The notes: generated by a model not told the origin, from the sequence alone. DNA of 64,000 nucleotides from Pseudomonadota bacterium (GCA_021780935.1 JAJXXT010000071.1:1-64000), one strand, 5' to 3'. Counted from the stretch's first letter, positions 16,963 through 26,904 are shown. Numbers and translations are program-made.

Positions 16963-19174
16963 CGCCACCGGCCTGATCGAGACAACGCCGCTCGCCGAGG
17001 CGCTGTCCGAGCGCTACCTCGCCTATGCGCTCTCCACCATCACCGCCCGCTCGCTGCCCGATGTGCGCGACGGGCTGAAGCCGGTGCACCGGCGGCTGAT
17101 CTACGCCATGCACCAGCTCCGGCTCGACCCGGCCGCTGGCTTCAAGAAATGCGCCCGCATCGTCGGCGACGTCATGGGCAAGTACCATCCGCATGGCGAC
17201 GCCGCGATCTATGACGCGATGGTCCGCCTCGCGCAGGATTTCGCGGTGCGCTTTCCGCTGGTCGAGGGGCAGGGCAATTTCGGCAATATCGACGGCGATA
17301 ACGCGGCGGCGATGCGCTACACCGAGGCCCGGCTCACCGCGGTTGCGCAGGCGTTGCTTGAGGGTATCGCCGAGGACGCCGTCGATTTCCGCGCCACCTA
17401 TGACGGCGAGGAGAGCGAGCCGGTGGTGTTGCCCGGCGCCTTCCCCAACCTGCTGGCGAACGGTGCCGCCGGCATCGCGGTCGGCATGGCAACCTCGATC
17501 CCGCCGCACAACGCGGGCGAGGTCTGCTCGGCCGCCCTGCACCTGATCGGCCATCCGCGGGCCAGCACCGCCGAACTCCTCGTCCACATGCAGGGTCCCG
17601 ACTTCCCCACCGGCGGTATCCTCGCCGAGGACCGGGCCGCGATCGAGACCGCCTACGAGACCGGCCGCGGCACCCTGCGCCTGCGCGCGCGCTGGGAGGT
17701 GGAGCGTGCGAAGCACGGCACCTGGAGCGTCGTCGTCACGGAAATCCCCTACCAGGTGCAGAAGGCCCGCCTGGTCGAGCAGGTCGCGCAGTTGCTGGAG
17801 GAAAAGAAACTGCCGCTGCTCGCCGATATCCGCGACGAGAGCACCGAGGCCGTGCGCATCGTGCTGGAGCCGAAGACCCGCGCCGTCGAGCCCGAGGTGC
17901 TGATGGCCAGCCTGTTCCGCGCGACCCAGCTGGAAACCCGTTTCGGCCTCAACATGAACGTGCTGGACGCGAGCCGCACGCCCCGCGTCATGGGCCTCAG
18001 CGAGGTGCTGCGCGCCTGGCTCGACCATCGCCACGAGGTGCTGATCCGCCGCTCCCGCCACCGGCTCGCGGCGATCGAGAAGCGGCTGCTCATCCTCGAG
18101 GGTTTTCTCGCGGTCTATCTCAACCTCGACGAGGTGATCCGCATCATCCGCAGCGAGGACGAGCCGAAGCCGGTGCTGATGCGGACCTTCACCCTGGTCG
18201 AGGAACAGGCCGAGGCGATCCTCAACATGCGCCTGCGCTCGCTGCGCAAGCTGGAGGAGCTGGAGATCCGCCGCGAGCACAAGACGCTGGGCCGCGAGCG
18301 GAAGGAACTCACCGGCCTGCTCGGCGACGAGGCGCTGCGCTGGCAGCGCGTGGCCGGCGAAATCGAGCGCGTGCGCGCGCAATTCGCAGGCGGGCCGCTC
18401 GGCACCCGGCGCACCACGCTCGGCGAGGCGCCGCACGAGGCCGAGATCGCGGTTGCCGCCGAGGCGCTGATCGAGCGCGAGGCGATCAGCGTCATTCTCT
18501 CCGAAAAGGGCTGGATCCGCGCGGTAAAGGGTGCTGTCGCCGACCCCGCCGAGCTGCGCTTCAAGGACGGCGACCGGCTGCGCGCGCTGGTGGCGTGCGA
18601 AACCACCGACCGGCTGACGCTGTTTGCCACCAACGGCCGCGCCTACACGCTGCGCGCCGCCGACCTGCCGCGCGGCCGCGGCGACGGCCAGGCGATCCGC
18701 CTGCTGGTCGAGATGACCAACGAGGACGAGGTGCTGGCGCTGTTCGTGGCCCGGGAAGGAGCCAAATACCTCGTCGCAGGCCGTGCCGGGCGCGGCTTCA
18801 TCGTTGCGGGATCAGAACTTCTGGCGGAGAAGCGCACCGGCAAGCAGGTGCTGAACCTCAAGCCCGGCGAGGAGGCCGCGGTCTGCGCGCCGGCCGAGGG
18901 CGATCATGTCGCGGTGGTCGGCGAGAACCGCAAGCTGCTGATTTTCCCGCTCGGCCAGTTGCCGGAAATGGCGCGCGGCGCCGGCGTGCTGCTGCAGAAA
19001 TACCGCGACGGCGCGCTGCTCGATGCGATGGTGTTTCGCTACACCGAGGGTCTCGCCTGCCGCACCGGCGAGCGTACCCGCGTGTTCACCGATCTCGCCG
19101 CCTGGCGCGGCGAGCGCGCCCAGGCCGGCCGGATCGTCCCCTCCGGCTTCCCGCGCTCGGGGCGGTTTGGCTGA
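16952..19174 (+). CDS. parC: DNA topoisomerase IV subunit A
   Basis: 740 residues. It begins with the GyrA/ParC breakage-reunion domain: [21 protein letters not shown], then [20 protein letters not shown], and the catalytic Tyr about residue 123 in [11 protein letters not shown]. The C-terminal part holds beta-pinwheel blades but lacks the GyrA box, and ends [17 protein letters not shown], so ParC is favoured over GyrA. It decatenates chromosomes with ParE, which is not here. The RBS GGAGA favours ATG 16952; GTG 16949 lies just before it. Confidence 0.93.
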   Translation: MQDDATGLIETTPLAEALSERYLAYALSTITARSLPDVRDGLKPVHRRLIYAMHQLRLDPAAGFKKCARIVGDVMGKYHPHGDAAIYDAMVRLAQDFAVRFPLVEGQGNFGNIDGDNAAAMRYTEARLTAVAQALLEGIAEDAVDFRATYDGEESEPVVLPGAFPNLLANGAAGIAVGMATSIPPHNAGEVCSAALHLIGHPRASTAELLVHMQGPDFPTGGILAEDRAAIETAYETGRGTLRLRARWEVERAKHGTWSVVVTEIPYQVQKARLVEQVAQLLEEKKLPLLADIRDESTEAVRIVLEPKTRAVEPEVLMASLFRATQLETRFGLNMNVLDASRTPRVMGLSEVLRAWLDHRHEVLIRRSRHRLAAIEKRLLILEGFLAVYLNLDEVIRIIRSEDEPKPVLMRTFTLVEEQAEAILNMRLRSLRKLEELEIRREHKTLGRERKELTGLLGDEALRWQRVAGEIERVRAQFAGGPLGTRRTTLGEAPHEAEIAVAAEALIEREAISVILSEKGWIRAVKGAVADPAELRFKDGDRLRALVACETTDRLTLFATNGRAYTLRAADLPRGRGDGQAIRLLVEMTNEDEVLALFVAREGAKYLVAGRAGRGFIVAGSELLAEKRTGKQVLNLKPGEEAAVCAPAEGDHVAVVGENRKLLIFPLGQLPEMARGAGVLLQKYRDGALLDAMVFRYTEGLACRTGERTRVFTDLAAWRGERAQAGRIVPSGFPRSGRFG

Positions 19175-19199
19175 CGGGCGGGCGCGGCCTTGCGTGCGC

Positions 19200-19217
19200 C
19201 GGCGCTGAGCAGCGCCG
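19200..19217. terminator. Possible bidirectional hairpin between parC and bpt
   Basis: CGGCGCT-GAGC-AGCGCCG forms a 7-bp stem with a 4-base loop in the convergent gap. There is no T-tract on either side, so function as a terminator is uncertain. Confidence 0.3.
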
Positions 19218-19219
19218 CG

Positions 19220-20008
19220 TCAGGCAACCGTCTCGCGCAGCGTCAGGCGCTGGCCGGGGCCGGGTGGAGGGCCGGATTCGATATCGGCCGGGGTCAGCAG
19301 GCGCCAGCCGCCGCCGGCCAGGATCTCGGCGGGGTGGAACCGCGCCTTGTAGGCCATTTTCGGGCTCTGCGGCACCCAGTAGCCGAGATACACATGCGGC
19401 AGCCCCATCGCCCGTGCCCGCTCCACCAGCCACAGGATCGCCCAGGTGCCAAGCGAACGCCGGTCCTCCGCCGGATCGTAGAAGGAATAGACGGCCGAGA
19501 GCCCGTCCGCGAGCCGGTCGGTCAGGCAGCCGCCGACCAGCCGCTCGTCGGCGTCGCGGAACTCCGCCATGAAGGTCTCGATCGGCGTGTCCTCGACCAT
19601 CGCCCGGTAGTCGTAGAAGCTCATCGTCGCCATGTCGCCGTCGCCGTGCCGTGCGCGCTGATAGCGCTGGAAAAGCTGGAATTGCTCGGCCGTCGCGCGC
19701 GCCGGCAGTTCGAAGCCGCGCGTCGTCGCGTTGGCCCGCGCGAGGCGGCGCTGGGTGCGGCTCGGCACGAATGCATCGACGGGAATGCGGATCGGCACGC
19801 AGGCGTTGCAGGAGGGGCAGACCGGCGCATAGGCGATGTTGTGCGAGCGGCGGAATCCCGCGCGGGAGAGCCGGTCGTGCAGCGCCTCCGCCTCCGGCCC
19901 GGTGATCTCGGTCACCACCTTCCGCTCGGTGCGCCCCGGCAGGTAGGGGCAGGGGAGCGGGGCGGTCGTGTAGAAGAATTGCGGCCGGCGCGGCGGCTTG
20001 AAGCTCAT
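19220..20008 (-). CDS. bpt: Aspartate/glutamate leucyltransferase (Bpt type aminoacyl-tRNA-protein transferase)
   Basis: 262 residues from ATG 20008. Conserved ATE motifs are CPYLPGRTERKVVTEI, the cysteine cluster SHNIAYAPVCPSCNACVPIR, SFYDYRAMVEDTPI and VYLGYWVPQSPKMAYKARF. It attaches leucine to N-terminal Asp or Glu as part of the bacterial N-end rule for ClpS/ClpAP. A GTG at 20029 would add seven residues. It follows the RDD gene with a 94-base gap and converges with parC. Confidence 0.92.
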   Translation of the reverse strand: MSFKPPRRPQFFYTTAPLPCPYLPGRTERKVVTEITGPEAEALHDRLSRAGFRRSHNIAYAPVCPSCNACVPIRIPVDAFVPSRTQRRLARANATTRGFELPARATAEQFQLFQRYQRARHGDGDMATMSFYDYRAMVEDTPIETFMAEFRDADERLVGGCLTDRLADGLSAVYSFYDPAEDRRSLGTWAILWLVERARAMGLPHVYLGYWVPQSPKMAYKARFHPAEILAGGGWRLLTPADIESGPPPGPGQRLTLRETVA

Positions 20009-20102
20009 GCGGGATCGGTCCGTGTACACGCCATGTTCGGAGAGCCGGCCGCGCCGGTCAACCGGAAAACCATCGCCAGGAAATCCATGACCCCGAAAAC
20101 CC

Positions 20103-20561
20103 TCACCAGGCCGGTGGATGCCGCCGCACCACCACCAGCCCCGAGACGATGTCGTGCAGGCATCGCTTATGCGTGGTGACGAGGCAGACCGCGAACCAGA
20201 CCACCCCGGTCACGATCGTGATGGCATAGCCGAGCGAGAACACCGCGGCCTGGCCCAGCATCGGCTTGCCGAGATCCTCGTCGCGGCGGACGATCAGCCC
20301 CATCGCCGCCTGGCCCGGCGTCGCTGAAGCGCGGCTCGCCACCCACAGCCAGTTATAGAGCAGCGGCAGCGCAGGCAGCCAGGTGAGCATGCCCCAGGTC
20401 AGACCGAAGGTCAGAAACCCGAGCGCCACCAGTGCCACCCCGCAGCACCAGGCGAGGATCGCCAGCACCAGCAGATCCAGCAGACAGGCGAAAACCCGCC
20501 GGCGGCGCACGCCGGCGAGCAGCGCGTCGGCCGAGGGTGCCATGGTCAGGCTCGTGCTCAT
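20103..20561 (-). CDS. RDD family membrane protein
   Basis: 152 residues, with the RDD motif as RRRVFACLLDLLVLA in the first helix and the second conserved region SRASATPGQAAMGL. Three to four transmembrane helices are visible. Function is unknown; some RDD proteins are Na+/H+ antiporters. The ATG overlaps the stop of the penicillin-acylase-like gene (ATGA), so it is translationally coupled to it. bpt lies downstream. Confidence 0.82.
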   Translation of the reverse strand: MSTSLTMAPSADALLAGVRRRRVFACLLDLLVLAILAWCCGVALVALGFLTFGLTWGMLTWLPALPLLYNWLWVASRASATPGQAAMGLIVRRDEDLGKPMLGQAAVFSLGYAITIVTGVVWFAVCLVTTHKRCLHDIVSGLVVVRRHPPAW

Positions 20562-22912
20562 CGCGCGGGCTCCAGCGTGATCCTTGCCACTATTCTATGG
20601 GGTTTCGGGCCCAGCATCACCATGGCCCCATCCCGCCAGCGGCGCAGGAAATTGGTCGCCAGCGGCGAGAACGGGTTGCCGGACTGGCCGGGTGCGACGA
20701 TGAACCGGCTGCGGTCGAGATCGGCAAGGTCATAGACGCCGCGATAGGCCGGCCCGTGCACATCGTCGAACCGGCCGAGCGGCGTGTCGCGCACCCCGCC
20801 GGCATCGATCGTGGCGTTATCGCCCGGGGCCGCGATGCGCGCCACCGCGAAGCGGCGCAGGATCGGCAGCCGGGCCAGCAGCGGGTTGGCGAACACCGCC
20901 TGATGTGCCGCCCCCCAGCGCCAGCGCCGCGGATGTGGACCATAGGCGCGGGCGAGCTGCGCCGTGCTCTCGACCAGCGCGCGGGCGAGCAGCGCGTCGC
21001 AATGGCCGCCGCACCAGCGCGCTCCCGCCGGCTTCAGCGCCGCCGCGGTGAACTCCGGCCAGGGGGCGGCGGCAAAAGGCGGCACGCCGAGATGGATCAG
21101 CACCAGCAGCCTGAACCGCCGCAGCCAGGCATCGAGGATCAGCGGCTGCGGTGCCGCCACCGTCATCTCACCGTTCCAGTGCCGCAACAGATCCTGCGCC
21201 CGCCGCGCGATCCTGTCCGCTGCTGTCGTGGCGGCCAGCTTCACCGCGAGCAGCCGCGGCAGGGCGTCGCGCGCCAGCAGGCTGACCGTGTCGGTCTGCA
21301 TGTGCTGGAAATCCGTGGGCGAGAGTTTCGTCTTCGCGCGCAGCAGTTCGCGGATGCGTCGCGCCCGCCAGTCGCCGAACCAGTTGCGGCCGAGCCAGAC
21401 CGGAAAATCCGGCGGCGCCACCGGATTGTTGGCGTTGACCAGCCGCCCGCTTGCGGGATCGACGATATGCGGCAGCGCGCTGCCCTGGGCCCAGCCGATC
21501 CAGTCATGCCGGCCGCTCGCGCCGTTCTCCGGCCACAGCCCGTGCCCGGAGCGGCGCAGCGGCACGCGGCCGGTGACGAACAGGCCGATATGCCGCCGGT
21601 CCGCGACCAGCAGGTTCTGCACCGGCGAGGTGATGGCAGCGGCAATCCGCCCGGCGGCGGCGACGGAGTTGGCCTCGTTCAGCGCATAGAGCCCGGTTGC
21701 CGCGGTATCGCCGGGGGCAAGATTCGCCATCTCCACCGCGATCGGCGGCTGGCCCGCGCCCATCAGGTCGCTCACGATCGGCCCGTGGCGCGAGGCGCGC
21801 ACCGTCAGCAGCACCGGTGCCGCGCCCGCGACCCGGATCAGCGTGTGGCGCACGCGGAACGGCCTAGGCCCCTCGGGCGTTGCGTAGAGCCCGTCGCCCG
21901 CCGGCTTCTCGACGAACAGATCCTGCACATGCGCGCCGTTGGAGGTGAAGGTCCAGGCGATATGCCGGTTGCGCCCGATCACCAGGAACGGCACGCCCGG
22001 TGCCGTGGCGCCGGCCAGCGTCTGGTGCGGCGTGTCGATGCGCGCCAGGTACCAGATGCCGGGCAGCCCGAAGCCGAGATGCGGGTCGCCGGCCAGCAAC
22101 GGCGCGCCGGTGGTGCTGTGCGCGCCATCCACCGCCCATTCGTTGGATGCCTGGCGCGGCTCCGTGAACGGCGCGGGGAAATGCGGCAGCCGTGGCACCA
22201 GCAGCCGCGACACCACGGCATAGGCCCGGCCCCATAGATGGCCGAACAGCCCGGCCTGCTTGCAGCCCATGCCCGGGCTTGCCGGCCACAGCGCGAGTGC
22301 CGCCGCGCGGCCGATCCGCCGGGCCAGGTTCGCGCGTGCCAGCTCCGCGCGAAAATTGCCCGAGAGGTAGAGCCCCATCGCCTTGCCCCACAGCAGCGAA
22401 TCGAGCGGCGTCCATTTCCGGGGCTTGCCGAACCACAGATATTCCAGCGCCGCGAACCGCCCGCGCCGCGCGATCCAGGCATTCACGCCGCGGCTATAGG
22501 CCTGCAGCATCGCGAGCGTCGCCGGCGGCAGGTGGCGCAACTCGCGCGCGGCGGCGCGGCGCACCCCCAGCGTGCGCATCAGCTCGTCGTTGTTCAGGGC
22601 AGCGGGGCCGACCAGGGCCGCCAGCGTGCCGCCGGTGGCGCGCCGCATCAGGTCCATCTGAAACATCCGCTCGCGCGCGTGCAGGAACCCGAGTGCCGCC
22701 GCCGCATCGAGCCGGTTGGCGGCGCGGATGCGCGGCACCCCGTCCTGGTCCAGCGTGACGTGAACCGGCGCCGACAGGCCAGGGATGGACGCGGTGAGGT
22801 TGCCACCGGGGATCGTCGCCCAGATCAGGCCGCCGATGGTGCCGATGGCCAGCACCGCCAGCACCAGCGCGGCGACAGCGAGGCGCCACAGCCAGCGCAG
22901 AGGGGTTCGCAT
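20558..22912 (-). CDS. Penicillin acylase family protein (Ntn hydrolase)
   Basis: 784 residues from ATG 22912 (GTG 22918 is possible; neither has a clear RBS). An N-terminal hydrophobic segment (LAVAALVLAVLAIGTIGGLIW) exports it. The alpha-chain signature is GFLHARERMFQMDLMRRA. The beta chain should start at the nucleophilic Ser about residue 256 in ASNEWAVDGAHSTTG, followed by GAPLLAGDPHLGF. The precursor cleaves itself into two chains. Relatives hydrolyse penicillins, acyl-homoserine lactones or other amides; an MBL lactonase-like gene follows upstream. Confidence 0.88.
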   Translation of the reverse strand: MRTPLRWLWRLAVAALVLAVLAIGTIGGLIWATIPGGNLTASIPGLSAPVHVTLDQDGVPRIRAANRLDAAAALGFLHARERMFQMDLMRRATGGTLAALVGPAALNNDELMRTLGVRRAAARELRHLPPATLAMLQAYSRGVNAWIARRGRFAALEYLWFGKPRKWTPLDSLLWGKAMGLYLSGNFRAELARANLARRIGRAAALALWPASPGMGCKQAGLFGHLWGRAYAVVSRLLVPRLPHFPAPFTEPRQASNEWAVDGAHSTTGAPLLAGDPHLGFGLPGIWYLARIDTPHQTLAGATAPGVPFLVIGRNRHIAWTFTSNGAHVQDLFVEKPAGDGLYATPEGPRPFRVRHTLIRVAGAAPVLLTVRASRHGPIVSDLMGAGQPPIAVEMANLAPGDTAATGLYALNEANSVAAAGRIAAAITSPVQNLLVADRRHIGLFVTGRVPLRRSGHGLWPENGASGRHDWIGWAQGSALPHIVDPASGRLVNANNPVAPPDFPVWLGRNWFGDWRARRIRELLRAKTKLSPTDFQHMQTDTVSLLARDALPRLLAVKLAATTAADRIARRAQDLLRHWNGEMTVAAPQPLILDAWLRRFRLLVLIHLGVPPFAAAPWPEFTAAALKPAGARWCGGHCDALLARALVESTAQLARAYGPHPRRWRWGAAHQAVFANPLLARLPILRRFAVARIAAPGDNATIDAGGVRDTPLGRFDDVHGPAYRGVYDLADLDRSRFIVAPGQSGNPFSPLATNFLRRWRDGAMVMLGPKPHRIVARITLEPAR

Positions 22913-22971
22913 CCGCACAAACTAGGGGAGGCGGGTGAGCGCCGAAAGCGAAACTTCGCCGCCCCGCGCGG

Positions 22972-23760
22972 TCAGCCGATGGGCGGCAGGTCCACGCGCG
23001 TGGCGTTCGGGTTGCCGGGCACGGCGGGGAAGCGCGCGCGCACCAGCGGGTCGTGGCCGGGGATGATGTGATCGGGCCCGTCGGACAGCCGCTCGCAGGT
23101 GACCCAGCCGTCCAGCATCGCCTCCAGGTTGTGCAGCAGCACGAACGGGTTGCGCTTGCGGATATTGGCCCAGTAATGCGTGGCGTCGGAGGCCAGCACC
23201 ACCCAGCCGCGCGCGGTCGGCACGCGCATGATCTGCAGGCCGCCGGAATGGCCGCCGACCAGGTGCAGCGTGATCCCCGGCGCGACCTCCGCCTCGCCGC
23301 GGTGAAACATCACGCGGTCGGCGAAGACGTGGCGCACCGCCTGCGTCACGTGTTCCACCTCGAAGGGAAAGCGCAGCCGCTCGTGGCACATGCAGCGGCC
23401 GGTGCAATAGGCCATCTCCGCTTCCTGAAGGTGAAAGCGCGCGCGCGGGAAGCCGGTGAAATTGCCGGCATGGTCCCAGTGCATGTGCGAGATCACCACC
23501 TCCTCGACCGTCTCGGGCCCGATTCCGATGCCGCGCAGCAGGTCGAGCGGCGAGGCGATCCAGCGCCGCCCCCGCGCGCGGGCGGAGGGCTCGTCGAAGC
23601 CGATATCGAGCACGATGGTCCGGCCCTCGCCGCGGATCGCCCAGATGTAATAGTCGATCGGCATCGGTGCGGCGTGATCGTCGGGGAAAATGAAGGTCTC
23701 GCCCTGCGTGCGCTCGGCCAGCGTGGCATAGCGCAGCGCGACGATCTCGTATTGCGGCAC
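22972..23760 (-). CDS. Metallo-beta-lactamase fold hydrolase, N-acyl homoserine lactonase-like
   Basis: 262 residues. Start is GTG 23760 with GGGAGAGA upstream; the open frame further upstream has no homology pattern. The metal motif is SHMHWDHAGN (H92, H94, D96, H97), with further ligands in LVGGHSGG, ASDATHYW and IIPGHDP. This arrangement is that of the AttM/AhlD-type lactonases. The substrate could be an acyl-homoserine lactone, gamma-butyrolactone or another ester. It is next to a penicillin-acylase-like gene on one side and a HAD hydrolase on the other. Confidence 0.8.
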   Translation of the reverse strand: MPQYEIVALRYATLAERTQGETFIFPDDHAAPMPIDYYIWAIRGEGRTIVLDIGFDEPSARARGRRWIASPLDLLRGIGIGPETVEEVVISHMHWDHAGNFTGFPRARFHLQEAEMAYCTGRCMCHERLRFPFEVEHVTQAVRHVFADRVMFHRGEAEVAPGITLHLVGGHSGGLQIMRVPTARGWVVLASDATHYWANIRKRNPFVLLHNLEAMLDGWVTCERLSDGPDHIIPGHDPLVRARFPAVPGNPNATRVDLPPIG

Positions 23761-23837
23761 GGCGTCTCTCCCGGACGTTTCCCGCGCGAGACTGCTTGAT
23801 GCCGGGACCCCGCGCAACCGCGGCGCCGGCTCGCGCC

Positions 23838-24560
23838 TCAGCCGACGGCTTCCCGCCGGTGCGCCTCGGCCAGGGCCGCCATGCTTTCGAAACGGAAATC
23901 GACATGCGGCATGGCGCCGGGGTGCATCGTCGCGCCGAAACCCTCCTTGCCGTGGCGGCGATGGATCCAGCACGAGGCGAGGCCGTGCCGATTGGCCGGG
24001 ACGTGGTCGTGAAACAGGCTCTCGGCGGTGTGCAGGATTTCCTCCCGGCGGATGCCGAGGCTCGCCAGATGCTCGATCGTGTACTCGAAATTCCGGTCGG
24101 CCGGCTTGTAGGCGCCGATATCCTCGGCGGTATAGATCGCGTCGAACGCCACGCCCAGCTTCGCGTTGCTGCGCGCGAAGCTCGCGTTATCGACATTGGA
24201 CAGGATCACCAGGCGAAAATGCCGCTTGAGATAGGCGAGCGAGGCCGCGGAATCGGCAAAGGCCGGCCAGTCCCCGACCGAGTTTCCATAAGCCTCGCAT
24301 TCCGCCCAGCTCACGGGCACGCGCCACTCCTCCGCCAGCCGCTTGAACACGATCGGCAGCAGGTCGCGGTAGAGCTTGCCTGGGGTTGCCGCCTGCTGCG
24401 CGGATTCGTGACGGGCATGCGCTTCCAGCACCGCGTCGCGCGGCAGCGGCGCCGGCAGGCGGGCGGTCAGCGCGTGCAGCGCCTCGACCATGCCGCTCTC
24501 CCAGTCGATCAGCGTGCCGTAGCAGTCGAAGGTGAGAGCCTTGAAGTCGGAAAGGCGCAT
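23838..24560 (-). CDS. HAD superfamily hydrolase, haloacid dehalogenase type II-like
   Basis: 240 residues from ATG 24560. Motif I is LTFDCYGTLID (nucleophile D12), motif II is VILSNVD, motif III is the Lys in IGAYKPADRNFEY, and motif IV is HTAESLFHDHVPA. Members labelled type II dehalogenases are often phosphatases in fact. It is leftward, 77 bases upstream of the lactonase-like gene. The upstream region is shared with the divergent CMD gene. Confidence 0.82.
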   Translation of the reverse strand: MRLSDFKALTFDCYGTLIDWESGMVEALHALTARLPAPLPRDAVLEAHARHESAQQAATPGKLYRDLLPIVFKRLAEEWRVPVSWAECEAYGNSVGDWPAFADSAASLAYLKRHFRLVILSNVDNASFARSNAKLGVAFDAIYTAEDIGAYKPADRNFEYTIEHLASLGIRREEILHTAESLFHDHVPANRHGLASCWIHRRHGKEGFGATMHPGAMPHVDFRFESMAALAEAHRREAVG

Positions 24561-24722
24561 GGCGGTGGCTCCGTGGCTGCTGGCCGGGGTCCGGAATTCT
24601 GGCTTGGCGTAGCACGCGGCAAGGCGCGATGTCGCCACGGCTGCGCACGATGGCGGCACCGGCGTCTCCCACGCGGGCGCAAGCTGCGCTAGCCTCCGGC
24701 TATCCAAGAGGGAGAAACCTGC

Positions 24723-25166
24723 ATGGCCGCCAAACCCGCCACGGCAAAGACCGTGAAGCCCGACGCCAACACCCGCCGCAAGGAGCTTCAGGGACCAGCC
24801 TTCGAGAAAGGGCTCGCGGTGCGGCGCGAGGTGCTGGGGGGCGCGTATGTCGATGCCTCGATCGCCCGCGCCGACGATTTCACCGTCGATTTCCAGAAGC
24901 TGGTCACGGAATATTGCTGGGGCGAGGTCTGGACGCGCCCGGGCCTGGCGCGACGCGACCGCTCGCTGCTCAACATCGGCATGCTGGTGGCGCTCAACCG
25001 CGGCAGCGAGCTGCGCCTGCATCTGCGCGGCGCCATCAACAACGGCATCAGCCCCGCCGAGATCAAGGAGGCGCTGCTGCAGACCGGCATCTATTGCGGC
25101 ATTCCGGCCTGCCTGGAGGCGTTCAAGATCGCCTCCGAGGTGCTGAAGGAGATGGGCAAGATCTGA
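24723..25166 (+). CDS. Carboxymuconolactone decarboxylase (CMD) family protein
   Basis: 147 residues. The N-terminal Lys-rich stretch precedes a CMD domain with FEKGLAVRREVLGGAYVDAS, YCWGEVWTRPGL, NIGMLVALNRGSELRLHLRG and TGIYCGIPACLEAF. Close relatives act in the beta-ketoadipate pathway (PcaC) or as AhpD-like proteins; this one matches the PcaC-like layout but no other pca gene is near. The RBS GAGGGAGA is 8-15 bases before the ATG. Confidence 0.82.
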   Translation: MAAKPATAKTVKPDANTRRKELQGPAFEKGLAVRREVLGGAYVDASIARADDFTVDFQKLVTEYCWGEVWTRPGLARRDRSLLNIGMLVALNRGSELRLHLRGAINNGISPAEIKEALLQTGIYCGIPACLEAFKIASEVLKEMGKI

Positions 25167-25192
25167 GCCCTCCCGCGCCCGCGCCCCGCTCC

Positions 25193-25627
25193 GTGCCGAT
25201 ACCCGAGTTCTCTCGCCCCGAGCGCCTGGCGCGCCCGCCGCCGCAGATGCGCGTGGTCGCGACACCGGCGGAGTGCGCGGCGCTGGCAGACCGCTTCGGC
25301 CTGCCTGCCATCGCCTCGCTCGCCTGTCGGTTCCGCTTCACACCCGCGGCCAGGGGGGCGGTGCGCGCCGAGGGCACGCTCGCGGCCGTGGTCAGCCAGG
25401 TCTGCGTCGTCACCGGCGAGGTGTTCGAGGCGCCGGTCTCGGAACGTTTCGTTGTCTGCTTCGTCCCGGCCGGCACGGAAAATCCTGACCCCGCGCTCGA
25501 TGACGACGACGAGATCCCCTGCACCGACGACACCATGGATCTCGGCGAGGCGGCGGCCGTGCAGCTCGCTCTCGCGCTCGACCCGTATCCGCGCGCGCCC
25601 GGTATCCCAGGTGACGACCCCGCCTGA
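25193..25627 (+). CDS. yceD: YceD/DUF177 family protein
   Basis: About 144 residues from GTG 25193; no ATG precedes the family region. The DUF177 core is VSQVCVVTGEVFEAPVSERFVVCFVP, followed by an acidic stretch (DDDDEIPCTDD) and DLGEAAAVQLALALDPYPRAPG. The family is linked to 23S rRNA or L32 accumulation and normally sits directly before rpmF or plsX. Here the beta-propeller and PrnB-like pair (about 2.7 kb) separates it from rpmF. Confidence 0.75.
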   Translation: MPIPEFSRPERLARPPPQMRVVATPAECAALADRFGLPAIASLACRFRFTPAARGAVRAEGTLAAVVSQVCVVTGEVFEAPVSERFVVCFVPAGTENPDPALDDDDEIPCTDDTMDLGEAAAVQLALALDPYPRAPGIPGDDPA

Positions 25628-25654
25628 GCGACACGCGCGGATACGGCGGCGGCG

Positions 25655-26674
25655 CTATCGTTTGGTCCAGTTCACGTGCCAGGCGGACGGCACGAACACC
25701 ACCTCGTCGGGGATGTTGAGGTAGCCCGGCGCGTTGCGCGCGACGCCGAGATGGCCATAGCTCCAGACGATCGACTGGCTTGCGCGGTCGATCACCATCA
25801 CGCGGTCGTTCCAGTCATCGCAGACCAGGATCTTGCCGTTGGGCAGCACGACGGCGTTGGACGGATGGTTCAGCTCCCCCACCCCCGCGGTCGGGCGATA
25901 GCGCCACAGCACCTTACCCGCCGGCGAATAGATCTCGATCGCGCCGGGCTTCTGGTAATCGACGACGATCACGTTGCCGTGCGGCGTGACGTTGCCGTCC
26001 GAGGCATAGGTCATGTCGGTCCGGATGCTGTAGTCGAGCTTCCCGGCGGGGCTGACGCCGTCGAGATAGCTGGTGGTGCCATGGCCCCAGCCGATCTCGG
26101 TGATCAGCAGCCCGCCATCCGGCGTGGGATAGGCGCCGTCCGGCGCGTTCAGCAGGCGCGGCGGCGCGTGGCCGCGCTTGCCCGTGGTGCCGTACTGGCG
26201 GATGATCCGTTTTGTTTTCGGATCGATAAAGATGACACGCTGGTTGACGATGTCGGAGGTCTCGACCGTGCCGTCCGGCAACTGGAACGCATCGTCAGGC
26301 GTGTTGAGATAGCCGGGCGCGGCACCCTTCACGCCGGGGTGCCCATAGGTCCAGGTGATCCGCCCGGTCGCGATCGACATGATGTCGATGGCCTGGTTGT
26401 CCTCCTCGTTGAAGATGATGTGCCGATGGTCCGGCGTGAGGAACGCGTCGTCGGCCCATTTGGAGTGGATGCCGGTCGGGCTTTTCCAGGTGAGATGCTG
26501 CGACCAGGCGACGTGCTTCGCCGGGTTCACGGCGAGCAGATAGCCGCCGCCACGGTCGGCGATCAGCAGGTCGCCTTGCAGCGGGCTCGCGGCCCGCGCC
26601 ATGGGCATGGCAATGCCCAGCGCCGCAAGGACGGCCATGCCCGCCAGGGCGCGGGCCAGTATCATCGGTTTCAT
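25655..26674 (-). CDS. Secreted beta-propeller protein (NHL/PQQ-like repeats)
   Basis: 339 residues with an N-terminal signal peptide (ILARALAGMAVLAALGIAMP, cleavage near residue 29). The mature part consists of repeated blades with a W.YG..G..G.APGYLN.PD motif: WTYGHPGVKGAAPGYLNTPD, QYGTTGKRGHAPPRLLNAPD and WSYGHLGVARNAPGYLNIPD. No catalytic residues are recognisable. It may bind a ligand or scaffold an enzyme in the periplasm. The RBS GGAGAAG is upstream of ATG 26674. It is divergent from the PrnB-like gene and shares a 230-base intergenic region with it. Confidence 0.7.
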   Translation of the reverse strand: MKPMILARALAGMAVLAALGIAMPMARAASPLQGDLLIADRGGGYLLAVNPAKHVAWSQHLTWKSPTGIHSKWADDAFLTPDHRHIIFNEEDNQAIDIMSIATGRITWTYGHPGVKGAAPGYLNTPDDAFQLPDGTVETSDIVNQRVIFIDPKTKRIIRQYGTTGKRGHAPPRLLNAPDGAYPTPDGGLLITEIGWGHGTTSYLDGVSPAGKLDYSIRTDMTYASDGNVTPHGNVIVVDYQKPGAIEIYSPAGKVLWRYRPTAGVGELNHPSNAVVLPNGKILVCDDWNDRVMVIDRASQSIVWSYGHLGVARNAPGYLNIPDEVVFVPSAWHVNWTKR

Positions 26675-26868
26675 GGATATCGCTTCTCCGCTCGCGGCCA
26701 GCGGCGCCGGCGCTTCGCCATCCGAATCACCCAGACGCCCGTGGCCGAAGGCAGCCAAGGCGCCGCATGCCGCGCCCGCCTTGACGCAGATCATGGACGC
26801 CGGCGCCGGCGCCGCACGCGGCGTACCGCACCCGGCACGCCGCACGATGCACGTCGCCTTCGGCCCGC

Positions 26869-26897
26869 TTGACGCGCCGGGCGGCCTCGCCGACCGT
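26869..26897 (+). promoter_or_regulatory. Candidate leaderless promoter of the PrnB-like gene
   Basis: TTGACG at 26869-26874 and GACCGT at 26892-26897 are separated by 17 bases. The ATG follows 7 bases later and no SD is visible. The geometry is identical to that before ihfA. Confidence 0.35.
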
Positions 26898-26904
26898 CCC
26901 CGCC

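Noticed and set aside
20005..20088. 27-codon minus-strand frame whose TGA overlaps the bpt ATG
   Set aside because: It has no clear SD and no recognisable sequence; chance overlap is likely, though a coupled leader peptide cannot be excluded.
23838..24560. Assignment as a true L-2-haloacid dehalogenase
   Set aside because: Motif IV does not show the SSNAWD-type residues of proven dehalogenases; only the HAD type II family is supported.
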